This document shows, piece after piece, positions 51,520 to 59,078 of a stretch of DNA of 64,000 bases. A program made the translations under genes and the position numbers. Where the stretch lies: positions 248,001 to 312,000 of the forward strand of contig NZ_JAGEKP010000008.1 of the NCBI RefSeq assembly GCF_017565305.1, written 5' to 3'. The stretch comes from Leifsonia sp. TF02-11. Its GTDB lineage: Bacteria > Actinomycetota > Actinomycetes > Actinomycetales > Microbacteriaceae. Numbering within the stretch: the stretch's first letter is position 1; each line of letters begins with the position of its first letter. The notes under the pieces are model-generated. The model did not search any database and was not told the DNA's origin. It saw only the letters and a program-made list of their open reading frames with translations.

Positions 51520-51663
51520 TCAGGCGGTCTTCTCCAGTTCGGCGAAGTAGGTCACGTGGCAGCCGTCGCCGAAGCACTCCGCGCAGAGGTCGATCTCTTC
51601 GCCGCGCTGGACGGGGTCGGCCCCTGTGCCATCGCACCGTTCGCAAATCTCCAATGTCCTCAT
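51520..51663 (-). CDS. Small zinc-ribbon-like protein
   Basis: 47 residues from the ATG at 51663; upstream in-frame starts exist but the added sequence is antisense to the opposite gene's promoter. ICERCDGTGADP and LCAECFGDGCHV contain CxxCxGxG-like knuckles similar to the DnaJ zinc centre, so it probably binds one zinc. Small proteins of this type are common hypotheticals in actinobacteria. Role unknown. Confidence 0.6.
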   Translation of the reverse strand: MRTLEICERCDGTGADPVQRGEEIDLCAECFGDGCHVTYFAELEKTA

Positions 51664-51775
51664 GCCGACGATTGTGCGCTCACCCACCGACATCCATGGA
51701 AGGAGGAGGGGTGTGTCGTCGAAGTGGTACGGCGGTCCGATGGCAGGGCCGATTCCCTCCCGTAGCGTCGAGGGC

Positions 51776-51991
51776 ATGCGGCTGGTCTACGATCCGGAAC
51801 TGGACGTCGCGCTTCTCGTGGTCGACGAGGGCGCCGCCGCCGGAGCGCGCCACGCGGCGGTCGCCGGGGTCCCTGCCGGCTCGTACGTCGATGCGGAGTA
51901 CGACGAGGGAGGCCGCCTCGTCGCCTTCGAGGTGCTGGGGGCGAGGAAGGTCCTGCCGCCGGAGGTGCTCGCGCGCGCGGAACGCGAGTAG
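51776..51991 (+). CDS. DUF2283 family protein
   Basis: 71 residues. The start RLVYDPELDVALLVV and the end DEGGRLVAFEVLGARKVLPP are the DUF2283 pattern, a small beta-rich fold without a known function. TAGCGT (51763-51768) is seven bases before the ATG, again leaderless. No membrane segment. Confidence 0.8.
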   Translation: MRLVYDPELDVALLVVDEGAAAGARHAAVAGVPAGSYVDAEYDEGGRLVAFEVLGARKVLPPEVLARAERE

Positions 51992-52068
51992 CGGCGTCGC
52001 ATTCTGCTGTGGGCGGAATCGCGAAACCGGCAGGGCGCGCACGGCGGGGGTCGGCTTAGGCTTCAGGC

Positions 52069-52410
52069 ATGTTGATGCGGCACGCGATCGGCTCGGTGCT
52101 CCGCCGGCTGCGGACCGAGCGGGGTGCGACCCTCCGAGAGCTCTCGGAGAGCTCGCGGATCAGCGTGCCCTATCTCTCGGAGATCGAGCGTGGCCGCAAG
52201 GAGGCGTCGTCCGAGATCCTGGCGGCCCTCTGCCGTGTGCTCGACGTGACGGAGCGCGAGCTGCTTTCCCAGGTGGTGGCGGAATTCGCCCGCGTCGAGG
52301 TGCTCAGCCTGGTCCCGGAGCGCGTGCCCGCCTCAGCGGAGTTCGCGGGGGAGCAGCCGGCGTCGGGCGTGCCGCACGGTGTGCCGCATGCCGTGCTGCT
52401 CGCGGCCTGA
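52069..52410 (+). CDS. clgR: XRE-type regulator of the ClgR family
   Basis: 113 residues. The HTH region LRRLRTERGATLRELSESSR, ISVPYLSEIERGRKEASSEI and ICxxLxV-like LCRVLDVTE match ClgR, the actinobacterial activator of clp protease genes and other proteostasis genes. It converges on a clpP gene 45 bases away, which supports the assignment. TAGGCT (52057-52062) is six bases before the ATG. The C-terminus is Ala/Gly/His-rich and variable. Confidence 0.85.
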   Translation: MLMRHAIGSVLRRLRTERGATLRELSESSRISVPYLSEIERGRKEASSEILAALCRVLDVTERELLSQVVAEFARVEVLSLVPERVPASAEFAGEQPASGVPHGVPHAVLLAA

Positions 52411-52454
52411 GCCTGCTGGCCGCCTGAGCCTGCTGGCCGCCGACCGCTGAGCCG

Positions 52455-53018
52455 TCAGCCGGCGAGCGCCCGCGTCGAGCCGATGACCTCGTCGACGAAG
52501 CCGTACTCCCTGGCCTCGTCGGCCGTGAACCACCGGTCGCGGTCACCGTCCTCGATGATCTGCTCGATCGTCTTGCCGGTCTGCTCGCTGGTCAGCTCCG
52601 CCATCCTGCGCTTGAAATGCAGGATCTGCTTGGCCTGGGTCTGGATGTCGGCGCTCGTGCCGCCGAAGCCGCCGTGGGGCTGGTGCATCACGATCGACGA
52701 GTTCGGGAGGGCGTAGCGTTTGCCCGGAGCTCCGGACGACAGCAGGAACTGGCCCATCGAGGCCGCGAAGCCCAGCGCGACGGTCGCCACATCGGAACGG
52801 ACGAAGTTCATCGTGTCGTAGACGGCGAACCCCGAGGTGATCGAGCCGCCGGGTGAGTTGATGTAGAGGTAGATGTCGCGGTCGGAGGCGATCGAGTCGA
52901 GCAGCAGGAGCTGCGCGCAGACCTCGCCGGCCGACTCGTCGTTCACTTCGGTGCCGAGGAACACGATGCGCTCCTCGAGCAGTCGTTGCACGGGGGAGAT
53001 GGTCTCAGGAGTGGTCAT
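52455..53018 (-). CDS. clpP: ATP-dependent Clp protease proteolytic subunit
   Basis: 187 residues from ATG 53018. Ser-His-Asp triad: Ser in [15 protein letters not shown], His in [14 protein letters not shown], Asp in the ERxxD-like DGDRDRWF region; the strand [20 protein letters not shown] is conserved. The N-terminal extension back to 53300 would be antisense to the tRNA and was rejected. Actinobacteria usually have a tandem clpP1-clpP2; here clpP stands alone next to clgR and tRNA-Tyr, so it may be an additional paralogue. Confidence 0.93.
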   Translation of the reverse strand: MTTPETISPVQRLLEERIVFLGTEVNDESAGEVCAQLLLLDSIASDRDIYLYINSPGGSITSGFAVYDTMNFVRSDVATVALGFAASMGQFLLSSGAPGKRYALPNSSIVMHQPHGGFGGTSADIQTQAKQILHFKRRMAELTSEQTGKTIEQIIEDGDRDRWFTADEAREYGFVDEVIGSTRALAG

Positions 53019-53191
53019 GGCGCCATCCTGCTTCCGCGCCGGTCCGCTTGTCGCGCGGTTCTGCCGTGTGCGAATTCGCCGCGGGCAGAAGGGAGCCCGG
53101 GGGCGGGCGCCGCCGATTTCGTGAGACGGCGCGCGCCGAGTATCCTTACATGGCGCCTTCGGACAGCGGTTGACTGGTCGGAAGCGCGAAT

Positions 53192-53273
53192 GGCGAGTTA
53201 CCCAAGCGGCCAAAGGGATCTGACTGTAAATCAGCCGGCGTAGCCTTCGGGGGTTCGAATCCCTCACTCGCCA
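53192..53273 (+). tRNA. tRNA-Tyr (anticodon GUA)
   Basis: 82 bases. Acceptor arms GGCGAGT / ACTCGCC pair over seven bases, the anticodon loop is CTGTAAA (GTA at 53226-53228), a long variable arm (class II) is present and the T-loop is GGTTCGAATCC. CCA is not encoded. The 3' end, from 53261, serves as the attachment site of the mobile element. Confidence 0.97.
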
Positions 53274-53276
53274 CAG
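53261..53276 (+). repeat. attL core
   Basis: The 16-bp sequence CCCTCACTCGCCACAG, of which 13 bases belong to the tRNA 3' end. Identity with the attR side continues imperfectly about a dozen bases further left. Confidence 0.85.
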
Positions 53277-53325
53277 AACTAAAAATATGGTAGGCAACAC
53301 CTAGTGAAACCCCGCCAAATCAAGG

Positions 53326-53364
53326 AACGCCCCTAGCACGTCACCAAAGCTGGGGGCGTTTTCC
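53326..53364. terminator. Terminator-like hairpin downstream of tRNA-Tyr inside the element
   Basis: Stem AACGCCCC / GGGGCGTT with inner AGC/GCT pairing, followed by TTTCC. It lies inside the element and would end tRNA transcription, replacing the native terminator now at 61637. Confidence 0.7.
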
Positions 53365-53388
53365 TTATTACGCTACTTATTATTTTGG
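53365..53388 (+). repeat. Arm-type integrase-binding repeats, left end
   Basis: Two tandem units TTATTACGCTA and TTATTATTTTG with 12-base periodicity. They match the pair at 61526-61548 near the other end in sequence and orientation, so they are probable arm-type sites for the integrase. The integrase promoter lies immediately to the right. Confidence 0.55.
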
Positions 53389-53402
53389 GCTAGCCTCACG
53401 CT

Positions 53403-54758
53403 ATGGATGCTGGGGGCACTCGCAGGGGCAGACGGACTAGCGAAGAGCTATGGGCTGCTAGACGCCCGCCACGCAGAAGAGGCGAAGGCTCTACATTCAC
53501 CATAGAGACGCCCCACGGAACTCGTTGGAGAGCCACCAGGACACTCTTTATGGACGAGCAAGGGCGAGCCGTTCAGGTCAGCGGTACAGGCTCTACTGAA
53601 GAAGAAGCGATCAAACGTAGAGAAGAGAACTACAAAAAGCGTTTGGTCAAGATGGGTGAACTTCCCATCTCAGCCTTGAACACACGACCCATTGAGCTGA
53701 AGAAAACTACGGGTGAACTCCTGTGGGAGTGGCACGCATACAAGAAGGCTGCCACCGATCCAAAGAACCGAGTAACTACCCAGGTTGCCGCCCAATACGC
53801 AAACCTAATCCGCCTACACATAGAGCCGGCTTTGGGACGCATCCCAATTCGGTTGCTTCAAAGTGAGGACATTCGGAACTTTCTTTTCGTCACTCTGCCT
53901 GCGAAGAAGAAGGTCAAGACTTATCCAAATGGCGAACGGGTAGAGACCAAAGAACCGCTGGTGGGGGAGAGCCACAAGAGAGCTATCCAAGGCGTCCTCA
54001 ATATGGCTTGCCGTTACGCCGTAGAAGCCAAGTACATTAGCGAAAACCCAACCGCTAACATCCCGCTCCCGAGTAAGCCCAAGAGCAAGGCTAAGAAGGA
54101 ACAGCTAGAGAAGAAGCGTTGGATAGCTCAACGTCTGGCGAAGAACCTTGAAGGCAACCCCGATGAGTGCCGTTGGATGTTCACGTTCCTGCTGGGTATC
54201 CGTCAAAGTGAACGGCTCGGACTAACGTGGGATTGTTTCTCAAACCTTGATAAAAACGGAGCTACGGCAACCGTGGAAATCAGACAACAGTTGATGCGTG
54301 ATCCTGAGAGCGGGAAGCTATATATCAAGGGTGAGACTAAAACCGAGGCAGGGGAACGGCTCATTCCTTTGGATGCCCGATTGCTTCAGGTTATTAAGGC
54401 TTACCGCAAAATACAGCGTGAGTGGAAAAAGTCTCCAAACTGGTCACCAGACAAGGGACTAGAAAACCTTGTCTTCACAATGCCAAACGGTAAACCCATC
54501 CGCCACACAACTGATAACAAACAGTGGCACAAGCTCCTAGAAGATAACCGCATTCCCTACATTCGGCAGCACGCTATGAGACACATTGCGATTAGCACAA
54601 TGATCATTCAGGGCTTCCCGATTGAGATTGTTAGAGCAATTGCGGGTCACGAAACCGAAGCAATTACTCGCACTGTCTATACCCACATTGACGTCAAGAG
54701 CAAGGTTGAACCCATGCGTGGATTGACTGATGAAATCTTTAAGGAACGAGAAAGATAA
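53403..54758 (+). CDS. int: Tyrosine recombinase / integrase
   Basis: 451 residues. N-terminal arm-binding and SAM-like regions (about 25-220) precede the catalytic domain. Catalytic residues are all present: Arg267 in GIRQSERLGL, Lys in ETKTEAGERLIPL (about 318), His390-x-x-Arg393 in HAMRHIAIS, His in IAGHETEAI and Tyr in RTVYTHID (about 428). It should integrate and excise the element at tRNA-Tyr. TAGCCT (53391-53396) is six bases before the ATG, a leaderless start. No excisionase is recognisable nearby. Confidence 0.96.
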   Translation: MDAGGTRRGRRTSEELWAARRPPRRRGEGSTFTIETPHGTRWRATRTLFMDEQGRAVQVSGTGSTEEEAIKRREENYKKRLVKMGELPISALNTRPIELKKTTGELLWEWHAYKKAATDPKNRVTTQVAAQYANLIRLHIEPALGRIPIRLLQSEDIRNFLFVTLPAKKKVKTYPNGERVETKEPLVGESHKRAIQGVLNMACRYAVEAKYISENPTANIPLPSKPKSKAKKEQLEKKRWIAQRLAKNLEGNPDECRWMFTFLLGIRQSERLGLTWDCFSNLDKNGATATVEIRQQLMRDPESGKLYIKGETKTEAGERLIPLDARLLQVIKAYRKIQREWKKSPNWSPDKGLENLVFTMPNGKPIRHTTDNKQWHKLLEDNRIPYIRQHAMRHIAISTMIIQGFPIEIVRAIAGHETEAITRTVYTHIDVKSKVEPMRGLTDEIFKERER

Positions 54759-54761
54759 CTA

Positions 54762-54791
54762 TTGACAAAAGGTTTGCTTTTATCTTAGAAT
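54762..54791 (+). promoter_or_regulatory. Strong leaderless promoter of the coiled-coil protein gene
   Basis: TTGACA (54762-54767), 18-base spacer, TAGAAT (54786-54791), six bases, ATG at 54798. It lies immediately after the integrase stop (54758), so this small gene is independently and probably strongly expressed. Confidence 0.8.
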
Positions 54792-54797
54792 ATAGTT

Positions 54798-55076
54798 ATG
54801 GCTACCAAGACTGACACCGCAGAAAAGACCCGTAAGCCCCGAGGAAAGAACCGTCCTCTTCGGGAAAGGCTCGTGGAGGCAATCGCTACAGAACAGAAGC
54901 GGATTGAATACCACGAGAAGCACCTTGACGAGGCTAAGGCGAACCTTCGGACGGCTCAGAAGGCTTTGGAAGAGCACGACAACGAAGTGGCTCTCACCGC
55001 TGACGAGCGTCTGAAGGAACTTGAGGCAGAAATGAAGCTGCTTCAGGAACTAAAAAAGAATGCGACCAGCAAATAG
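54798..55076 (+). CDS. Small charged coiled-coil protein of the element
   Basis: 92 residues: a basic N-terminus (KTRKPRGKNRPLRERLVEAI) followed by a heptad-like helix rich in Glu, Lys and Leu from about 28 to the end. No enzymatic motif. Its position right after int and its own strong promoter suggest a regulator, excision factor or DNA-binding accessory, but no HTH is visible, so this is only inference. Ends at a bidirectional terminator. Confidence 0.7.
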   Translation: MATKTDTAEKTRKPRGKNRPLRERLVEAIATEQKRIEYHEKHLDEAKANLRTAQKALEEHDNEVALTADERLKELEAEMKLLQELKKNATSK

Positions 55077-55077
55077 A

Positions 55078-55111
55078 AAATAACCCCCGTCAATGAAGGC
55101 GGGGGTTATTT
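55078..55111. terminator. Bidirectional intrinsic terminator
   Basis: Perfect 12-bp stem AAATAACCCCCG / CGGGGGTTATTT with a 10-base loop, T-rich on both sides, between the convergent coiled-coil gene and the FtsK-like gene. Confidence 0.88.
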
Positions 55112-55139
55112 CTTGTAGTCAGCCAGAAAGGTAACTGAC

Positions 55140-56597
55140 CTACACTTTATCTATCGGCAGAAGTTCTGGATATTCTCCATTTTTCTTGAGACTGGTCGTG
55201 ATTTCTTCAATCGGCGTTGTATCAAGAGCCTTAGCGATAATGTCGTTTGGCAAGTAATAGGTTTTACCGTAGTCAGATTTCAGACCACGAGTGGCGAACT
55301 GTCCAGCCGTAGACATGTTTCCCGAAGGAAGCATTTTACCCTTAATCAAATCAGGGCGGATTTCATCACTACTAGAGAAACCTACATACTCGGCGTCCTG
55401 GAGACTTCCAGCTTGAAAAGCTATTGTGAGGTCAAACATATTGTCTCTCACCTTCGTCTCAAGCACGTCTGAACGGAACGTCTGGGACGAGAAGATAATT
55501 GCTATACCGAGTGAACGGGCTACGGAAGCGATACCCGCAACACGCCCCTGGATTTCTATCATCTCTTGAAGCGCCAACCCCTTGTACGTGTTGATTAGCT
55601 CATCCCAGACCCACAAGATGAAGTTGCCATCATCTATGGAGTTCCACGCTTTAGAGAAGCGTCCAGGGTCAAGAGCGTGCTGGGCTAGGTGCTGACTGCG
55701 GCGAGCCACTTCCTTCTCTAGATAACGCAACAAGTCAAAGAATGAGTTCTTGTCAGTCGCATATGCGGAGGCGTACGGCTTGAATAATGGGAACTCCGAA
55801 CCTCCTTTCATATCCGCAATAGCAAGGTCAATGTAAGGGTTCATCGCTGCGAAGAGCAGATGTTGTAATACAGCCGAGCTTTTACCCGCACCACTCTTAC
55901 CGCTATCCAGGCGACGCATCGCACCAGCGTCCTTCAAGAACAATGGGACTTCATACTTCTCGCCCAAAGCGTTGACGCCAATTGGAAGCCACAAGTACGG
56001 GTCTTCACGTTCAAACTGGCTCAGGTGAAGTACGGGAGCATCTTCAGAGCGAAGGTGTCCTTCTAGTGGGTCGTTGAAGCAGAACAGGATGGTTACATAG
56101 CCTGCTCGGTCGTCCAAGTCTATTGGCATGAACTTCACCAACCCGAGTGCTGAAGCAGCAGCGGGGAGCACCTTCATAAACTCTGCGTCGCTCTTGCCAT
56201 AGGGAACTCGGAAATCCACTCGGAAGTTACCGTTATGGTCTGCCCAATGGATGGTCATGTGTTTCTTTGCTTGACCTTCGGGGAAGAAATCACCGATTGC
56301 CTGTTCTAGCACCAAACGCAGTTGATAACGATGGTAGATACTCGCACCATATTTTTTGAACGCAAAGTATAATCCTATGCTTAAAAGAATGGTGATTATC
56401 AGTGGTACAAAGTTTCCACTACCCCAAGCAATAAGAAGGGTGACTGTCATAGCAATGACTACGTATATCCAGAACATTCTTTTTGGATAGCTTAAGGTCT
56501 TGCCGACCAGAAAAATCGGCCCTGACCAAAGCAGCCATTTAAGAATGAAGACTATTGTGGCAACAAAACCAAATGTAGCTTTTTCTGTTTTGCTCAT
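55140..56597 (-). CDS. Membrane-anchored FtsK/TraB-like DNA translocase
   Basis: 485 residues. Residues about 10-85 contain several hydrophobic helices. The RecA-like motor has Walker A GKSGAGKS (233-240), the FtsK-type strand AIADMKGGSEF (about 260-269) and Walker B FILWVWDELI (Asp332, Glu333), then IIFSSQTFRSDVL. The KGG-type segment is typical of FtsK, Streptomyces TraB and AICE transfer proteins, which move double-stranded DNA; filamentous-phage pI/Zot ATPases belong to the same superfamily. It is the last gene of the minus-strand operon and overlaps the upstream gene stop by one base. Confidence 0.88.
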   Translation of the reverse strand: MSKTEKATFGFVATIVFILKWLLWSGPIFLVGKTLSYPKRMFWIYVVIAMTVTLLIAWGSGNFVPLIITILLSIGLYFAFKKYGASIYHRYQLRLVLEQAIGDFFPEGQAKKHMTIHWADHNGNFRVDFRVPYGKSDAEFMKVLPAAASALGLVKFMPIDLDDRAGYVTILFCFNDPLEGHLRSEDAPVLHLSQFEREDPYLWLPIGVNALGEKYEVPLFLKDAGAMRRLDSGKSGAGKSSAVLQHLLFAAMNPYIDLAIADMKGGSEFPLFKPYASAYATDKNSFFDLLRYLEKEVARRSQHLAQHALDPGRFSKAWNSIDDGNFILWVWDELINTYKGLALQEMIEIQGRVAGIASVARSLGIAIIFSSQTFRSDVLETKVRDNMFDLTIAFQAGSLQDAEYVGFSSSDEIRPDLIKGKMLPSGNMSTAGQFATRGLKSDYGKTYYLPNDIIAKALDTTPIEEITTSLKKNGEYPELLPIDKV

Positions 56598-57562
56598 TAG
56601 TTGCCACCACCCACATAGTTAGGTGATGAAGCAGGAGTCCAGCCTGTAGAGTCTCCACCGTCCCAGCCCCACCAGTTCCAGCAGGCTTTCGGGTACTCAA
56701 TGAACGAGCCAGAGTAAGGGATTTCTGTCCACTGGTTATTCATTCCACAACGAACCACGCCCTTGTTGTAGTAGTACCAAGCCCACGAGGCGTCACCAGG
56801 CGTACCTAACGCCGTGTGCTGCTCGGGGTCATCTTTCGCCAAGGGGGCAGGGGCAGGATAAGCCGGCGGGGTTGCTACAGGAGCAGGTGAGCTTTCCTGG
56901 GGGGCTACCGAAGGCGTTGGAGCGGGTGAAGGTTGACTCTGAAGCTGCGGAGCAGGTGTGCTCACTGCTTGTTGCTTTTGAACGGAAGGTGAGGATGGGG
57001 AACCCTTCACCTCAGCTTGCGGAGCAGGGCTACCGTTGTTATGCGTTGCTACCGTAGATGGGGCAGCAGGAGCGGCGTCTACAGCATCCGAGCTACCAAC
57101 CAAGGGGTTAGGCTCTACAGCGGATGCGGAAGCAAAGTGCTGTTTTGTGGCGTCATCCCACTCAGAGTAGGGAACGTAGCTGTTCATAAATTGGAACCTG
57201 TCCATCAGAGAGACGGGGTTACCGTTCTTATCTGTTGGCAATGGTTTTGTAACTAATTCACACCCGTATTTTGCTGCTTCTTGTTGGGTCATCGCTTGAC
57301 CAACAAAGTAATAGTGAGCATCGGGGTGTGTATCGTAAACCGCATCATTTTGAGAAACGGGACAATCCCAGAACTCCGCTTCAGCAATGGACGGTGAAGG
57401 AGTGGCGGAAACTTCCGAAGAAGCGATAGGCTTCACAGAGTGCTTAGCCTTAATAGAAGGCTTCATCGTTACGCAAGAAGCAAGAGCGACAAGAATAACA
57501 ACGGCGATAAAAGCTAGGCAACTTATAATTACGCCTTTATGTTTGCTGGCTTTGGTAATCAT
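56597..57562 (-). CDS. Pro-rich exposed membrane protein with CPV...KYxC and Trp-rich domains
   Basis: 321 residues: membrane helix (about 11-32), a 75-residue domain with WDCPVSQNDAVYDTHPDAHYY and EAAKYGCEL, a long Pro/Ser/Ala/Gln linker (about 150-245) and a C-terminal Trp/Tyr-rich domain (WAWYYYNKGVVRCGMNNQW, ACWNWWGWDGG). The first domain is shared with the adjacent 136-residue protein. Domain-linker-domain architecture is that of a surface binding protein; attachment to a mating partner, host receptor or wall is possible. No enzyme motif. It overlaps both neighbours, so it is translated with them. Confidence 0.8.
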   Translation of the reverse strand: MITKASKHKGVIISCLAFIAVVILVALASCVTMKPSIKAKHSVKPIASSEVSATPSPSIAEAEFWDCPVSQNDAVYDTHPDAHYYFVGQAMTQQEAAKYGCELVTKPLPTDKNGNPVSLMDRFQFMNSYVPYSEWDDATKQHFASASAVEPNPLVGSSDAVDAAPAAPSTVATHNNGSPAPQAEVKGSPSSPSVQKQQAVSTPAPQLQSQPSPAPTPSVAPQESSPAPVATPPAYPAPAPLAKDDPEQHTALGTPGDASWAWYYYNKGVVRCGMNNQWTEIPYSGSFIEYPKACWNWWGWDGGDSTGWTPASSPNYVGGGN

Positions 57563-57969
57563 CGTTCCACCGCCTTACGTTGCTGGTCAGCGACAGACGG
57601 AAAGTATTTAGCTTCATAGAGCCTGGTGAAGTCGGACTTGTTACCTAACTTCACGTCAGGAGAAGGAGCGAGGGAACAGTCGTACTTCACTGCCTGGGCA
57701 GCATTCAAAGCGTCAGGAGAAAAGTAGAGCACTGCGTCCGTGTCATTGAGCCAGTAGGCAGCGTTACCGCTAGCAACGGGACAAGCCCACGCAGCGGCGA
57801 GAACCCCGCCAGCACCCTGAACCTGAACGATAGGGACGGAAACACGGGCTGTCTCCACACGGGAAGGTGTCACGAGGGCACTGAGGGCGAAAGCGGTAGA
57901 GGCAATAACGAGGGATACGCACGCACCAAGCACGAAGCCTGCGATTTGGTCTGCGGTGAGCTTACGCAT
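57559..57969 (-). CDS. Short exposed membrane protein sharing the CPV...KYxC domain
   Basis: 136 residues: one membrane helix (about 10-33) then an extracellular part. WACPVASGNAAYWLNDTDAV, LYFSPDALNAAQAVKYDCSL align with the larger neighbour (conserved Trp, Cys-Pro-Val, Asp-Ala, Tyr-Phe, Ala, Lys-Tyr, Cys), implying duplication of a disulfide-containing domain. It overlaps the next gene by four bases and the 37-residue gene upstream by eight. No known family recognised. Confidence 0.78.
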   Translation of the reverse strand: MRKLTADQIAGFVLGACVSLVIASTAFALSALVTPSRVETARVSVPIVQVQGAGGVLAAAWACPVASGNAAYWLNDTDAVLYFSPDALNAAQAVKYDCSLAPSPDVKLGNKSDFTRLYEAKYFPSVADQQRKAVER

Positions 57970-58075
57970 TGGTAACCTCCGCAGCGAAGGAGTGAAAGTA
58001 TCCTAGGGACTCAAACTCTTGAATAGCGACGAGAAGTTGTTTGGTTTCCTCTCTCGTAAGGGAATTGGTAGTCAT
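57962..58075 (-). CDS. 37-residue protein of the element
   Basis: Below the usual gene-calling length: MTTNSLTREETKQLLVAIQE then FESLGYFHSFAAEVTNA. CAGAAAGGAAA lies upstream, the same Shine-Dalgarno as other genes of this element, and its stop overlaps the next start by eight bases. It looks like one amphipathic helix, soluble. Function unknown; the tight coupling makes it a real gene. Confidence 0.65.
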   Translation of the reverse strand: MTTNSLTREETKQLLVAIQEFESLGYFHSFAAEVTNA

Positions 58076-58094
58076 CTCATTTTCCTTTCTGTGA

Positions 58095-58247
58095 TTAGTG
58101 AGACGTTAAATTGGAGATTTGACGCATTGGGCTTGAAATTGTTTCGTGAGCATAAGCTTCAACTGATTTAGTTGCTTCTTGAATGACGCAGTACGCAGCA
58201 ATAGCAAGACAGCTGATTAAGACGAATGCGATGAGTTTTGTAATCAT
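58095..58247 (-). CDS. 50-residue single-pass membrane protein
   Basis: Too short for routine calling. MITKLIAFVLISCLAIAAYC forms a membrane helix, followed by an amphipathic tail with acidic and basic residues ending NLTSH. CAGAAAGG lies eight bases upstream and the next small gene begins 20 bases after its stop. By size and topology it could be a spread-type protein of an AICE, or a coat-type protein if the element is phage-like. No signal-peptidase site is certain. Confidence 0.65.
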   Translation of the reverse strand: MITKLIAFVLISCLAIAAYCVIQEATKSVEAYAHETISSPMRQISNLTSH

Positions 58248-58328
58248 TGGGTAACCTTTCTGTGAAGCGTTATTGCTTCTTACCTAATATCTAACAAGTA
58301 GTTTTGTTTAGTTGTATATTTTGGTGAG

Positions 58329-58368
58329 GAAGGGGGAGGAGACGAGAAGACAGAAATCCTCCCCCTTC
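58329..58368 (-). terminator. GC-rich hairpin after the OB-like gene
   Basis: Perfect 12-bp stem GAAGGGGGAGGA / TCCTCCCCCTTC with a 16-base loop, starting six bases after the stop of the gene at 58374-58718. There is no T tract on the minus strand, so it may attenuate or stabilise, giving more message for the upstream gene than for the membrane-protein genes. Confidence 0.65.
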
Positions 58369-58373
58369 ACCCG

Positions 58374-58718
58374 TTACTCACCCCGTGGTGCTTTTGCTGG
58401 GATGAGAGAACCAACAAGCTTGAAGGAAACGGAGACATTTCTAGCTCCGTCTTTCAACCAAGGAGTTGCGTAGAGAGAACCGTTCACTTTGTATTCGGTA
58501 CGAGCCTGTAAAGTGAAAGCGTCCTTGGACGCAATCTTTAAGGCTACGGTTTCCACAGCACCGTCAACGATGAGTTCGGCGTTTACCTTGTAAAGCGGCA
58601 AACCAGTAGACTTGTCAATCTGCTGCTCTTTAGTAGTAAAGTCAGTTACTGGTGTTACGGTTGCGTCAGAACCAATGTAGATTTCAACGCCATTTGGGTC
58701 TAGTTTGAATGAAGCCAC
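58374..58718 (-). CDS. OB-like, probable single-stranded-DNA-binding protein
   Basis: 114 residues, beta-rich, without cysteine. STGLPLYKVNAELIVDGAVE, TVALKIASKDAFTLQ and VSVSFKLVGSL follow a pattern seen in small proteins beside FtsK-like genes in actinobacterial integrative elements and in ssDNA-binding proteins of rolling-circle replicons. A RepSA-type element makes ssDNA intermediates, so ssDNA binding is a reasonable inference. TTAACAGAAAGG is its Shine-Dalgarno; a palindromic operator lies 25 bases upstream and a hairpin downstream, implying separate, strong expression. Confidence 0.65.
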   Translation of the reverse strand: MASFKLDPNGVEIYIGSDATVTPVTDFTTKEQQIDKSTGLPLYKVNAELIVDGAVETVALKIASKDAFTLQARTEYKVNGSLYATPWLKDGARNVSVSFKLVGSLIPAKAPRGE

Positions 58719-58742
58719 GATGAGCTTTCCTTTCTGTTAATC

Positions 58743-58761
58743 ATAAGAAACTGTTTCTTAT
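58743..58761 (-). promoter_or_regulatory. Palindromic operator upstream of the OB-like gene
   Basis: ATAAGAAAC-T-GTTTCTTAT: perfect 9-bp arms around one central base, in the promoter region between the rep terminator and the gene at 58718. TATAAG-like -10 sequence overlaps it on the minus strand. Probable repressor site. Confidence 0.6.
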
Positions 58762-58790
58762 ACTTTCTTTATCGGCAGATAGAAACAAAA

Positions 58791-58832
58791 AAATCGCAGA
58801 TTTAGAAAAAAGTTCCAAAAAATCTGCGATTT
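58791..58832 (-). terminator. Intrinsic terminator of the rep operon
   Basis: 13-bp stem AAATCGCAGATTT / AAATCTGCGATTT with a 16-base loop; on the minus strand the stem is followed by TTTTTTT. It ends transcription from rep after crossing the structured noncoding region 58860-59147. Confidence 0.85.
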
Positions 58833-58904
58833 CTTGCGGTAGCCTAATTTTCTTTACTAATCAAGGGCGGGCAAAGCCCGCCTCGCCCGTTCGGGCGGGC
58901 AACC

Positions 58905-58951
58905 GTGCCCCAAAAGGGGCTTACGCCCTTATCCTTTTGGGGCACTTTTTT
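58905..58951 (+). terminator. Plus-strand intrinsic terminator-like hairpin
   Basis: 13-bp perfect stem GTGCCCCAAAAGG / CCTTTTGGGGCAC, 15-base loop, then TTTTTT on the plus strand. No plus-strand gene precedes it, so it may stop a counter-transcript against rep or be part of the origin. Confidence 0.65.
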
Positions 58952-59015
58952 GCCTACGGGGGCAGTTCACACTCCCGAACCCCTTCGGGCTTCGCCCCTC
59001 TTCGCTTTCCAGGCA

Positions 59016-59078
59016 GGCGAAAGCTACGGGTCTCCGACCCCGCCCTCTCCGAGGGCGTCGCAAGCGAGAGCTTTCGCC
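59016..59078. repeat. Branched inverted-repeat structure
   Basis: Outer 10-bp stem GGCGAAAGCT / AGCTTTCGCC (59016-59025, 59069-59078) encloses two hairpins, GGGTC-TCC-GACCC (59028-59040) and GCCCTC-TCC-GAGGGC (59042-59056), both with TCC loops. It can form a three-way junction in ssDNA or RNA. A further partial outer pairing (CCCCT...AGGGG) is possible. Confidence 0.65.

Noticed and set aside
52455-53300. Extension of ClpP upstream to 53300
   Set aside because: It would run antisense through tRNA-Tyr; ClpP is complete from ATG 53018.
54798-55076. Considered an excisionase (Xis) for the mobile element because it follows int
   Set aside because: It is a charged coiled coil with no winged-helix or HTH pattern; left as unknown.
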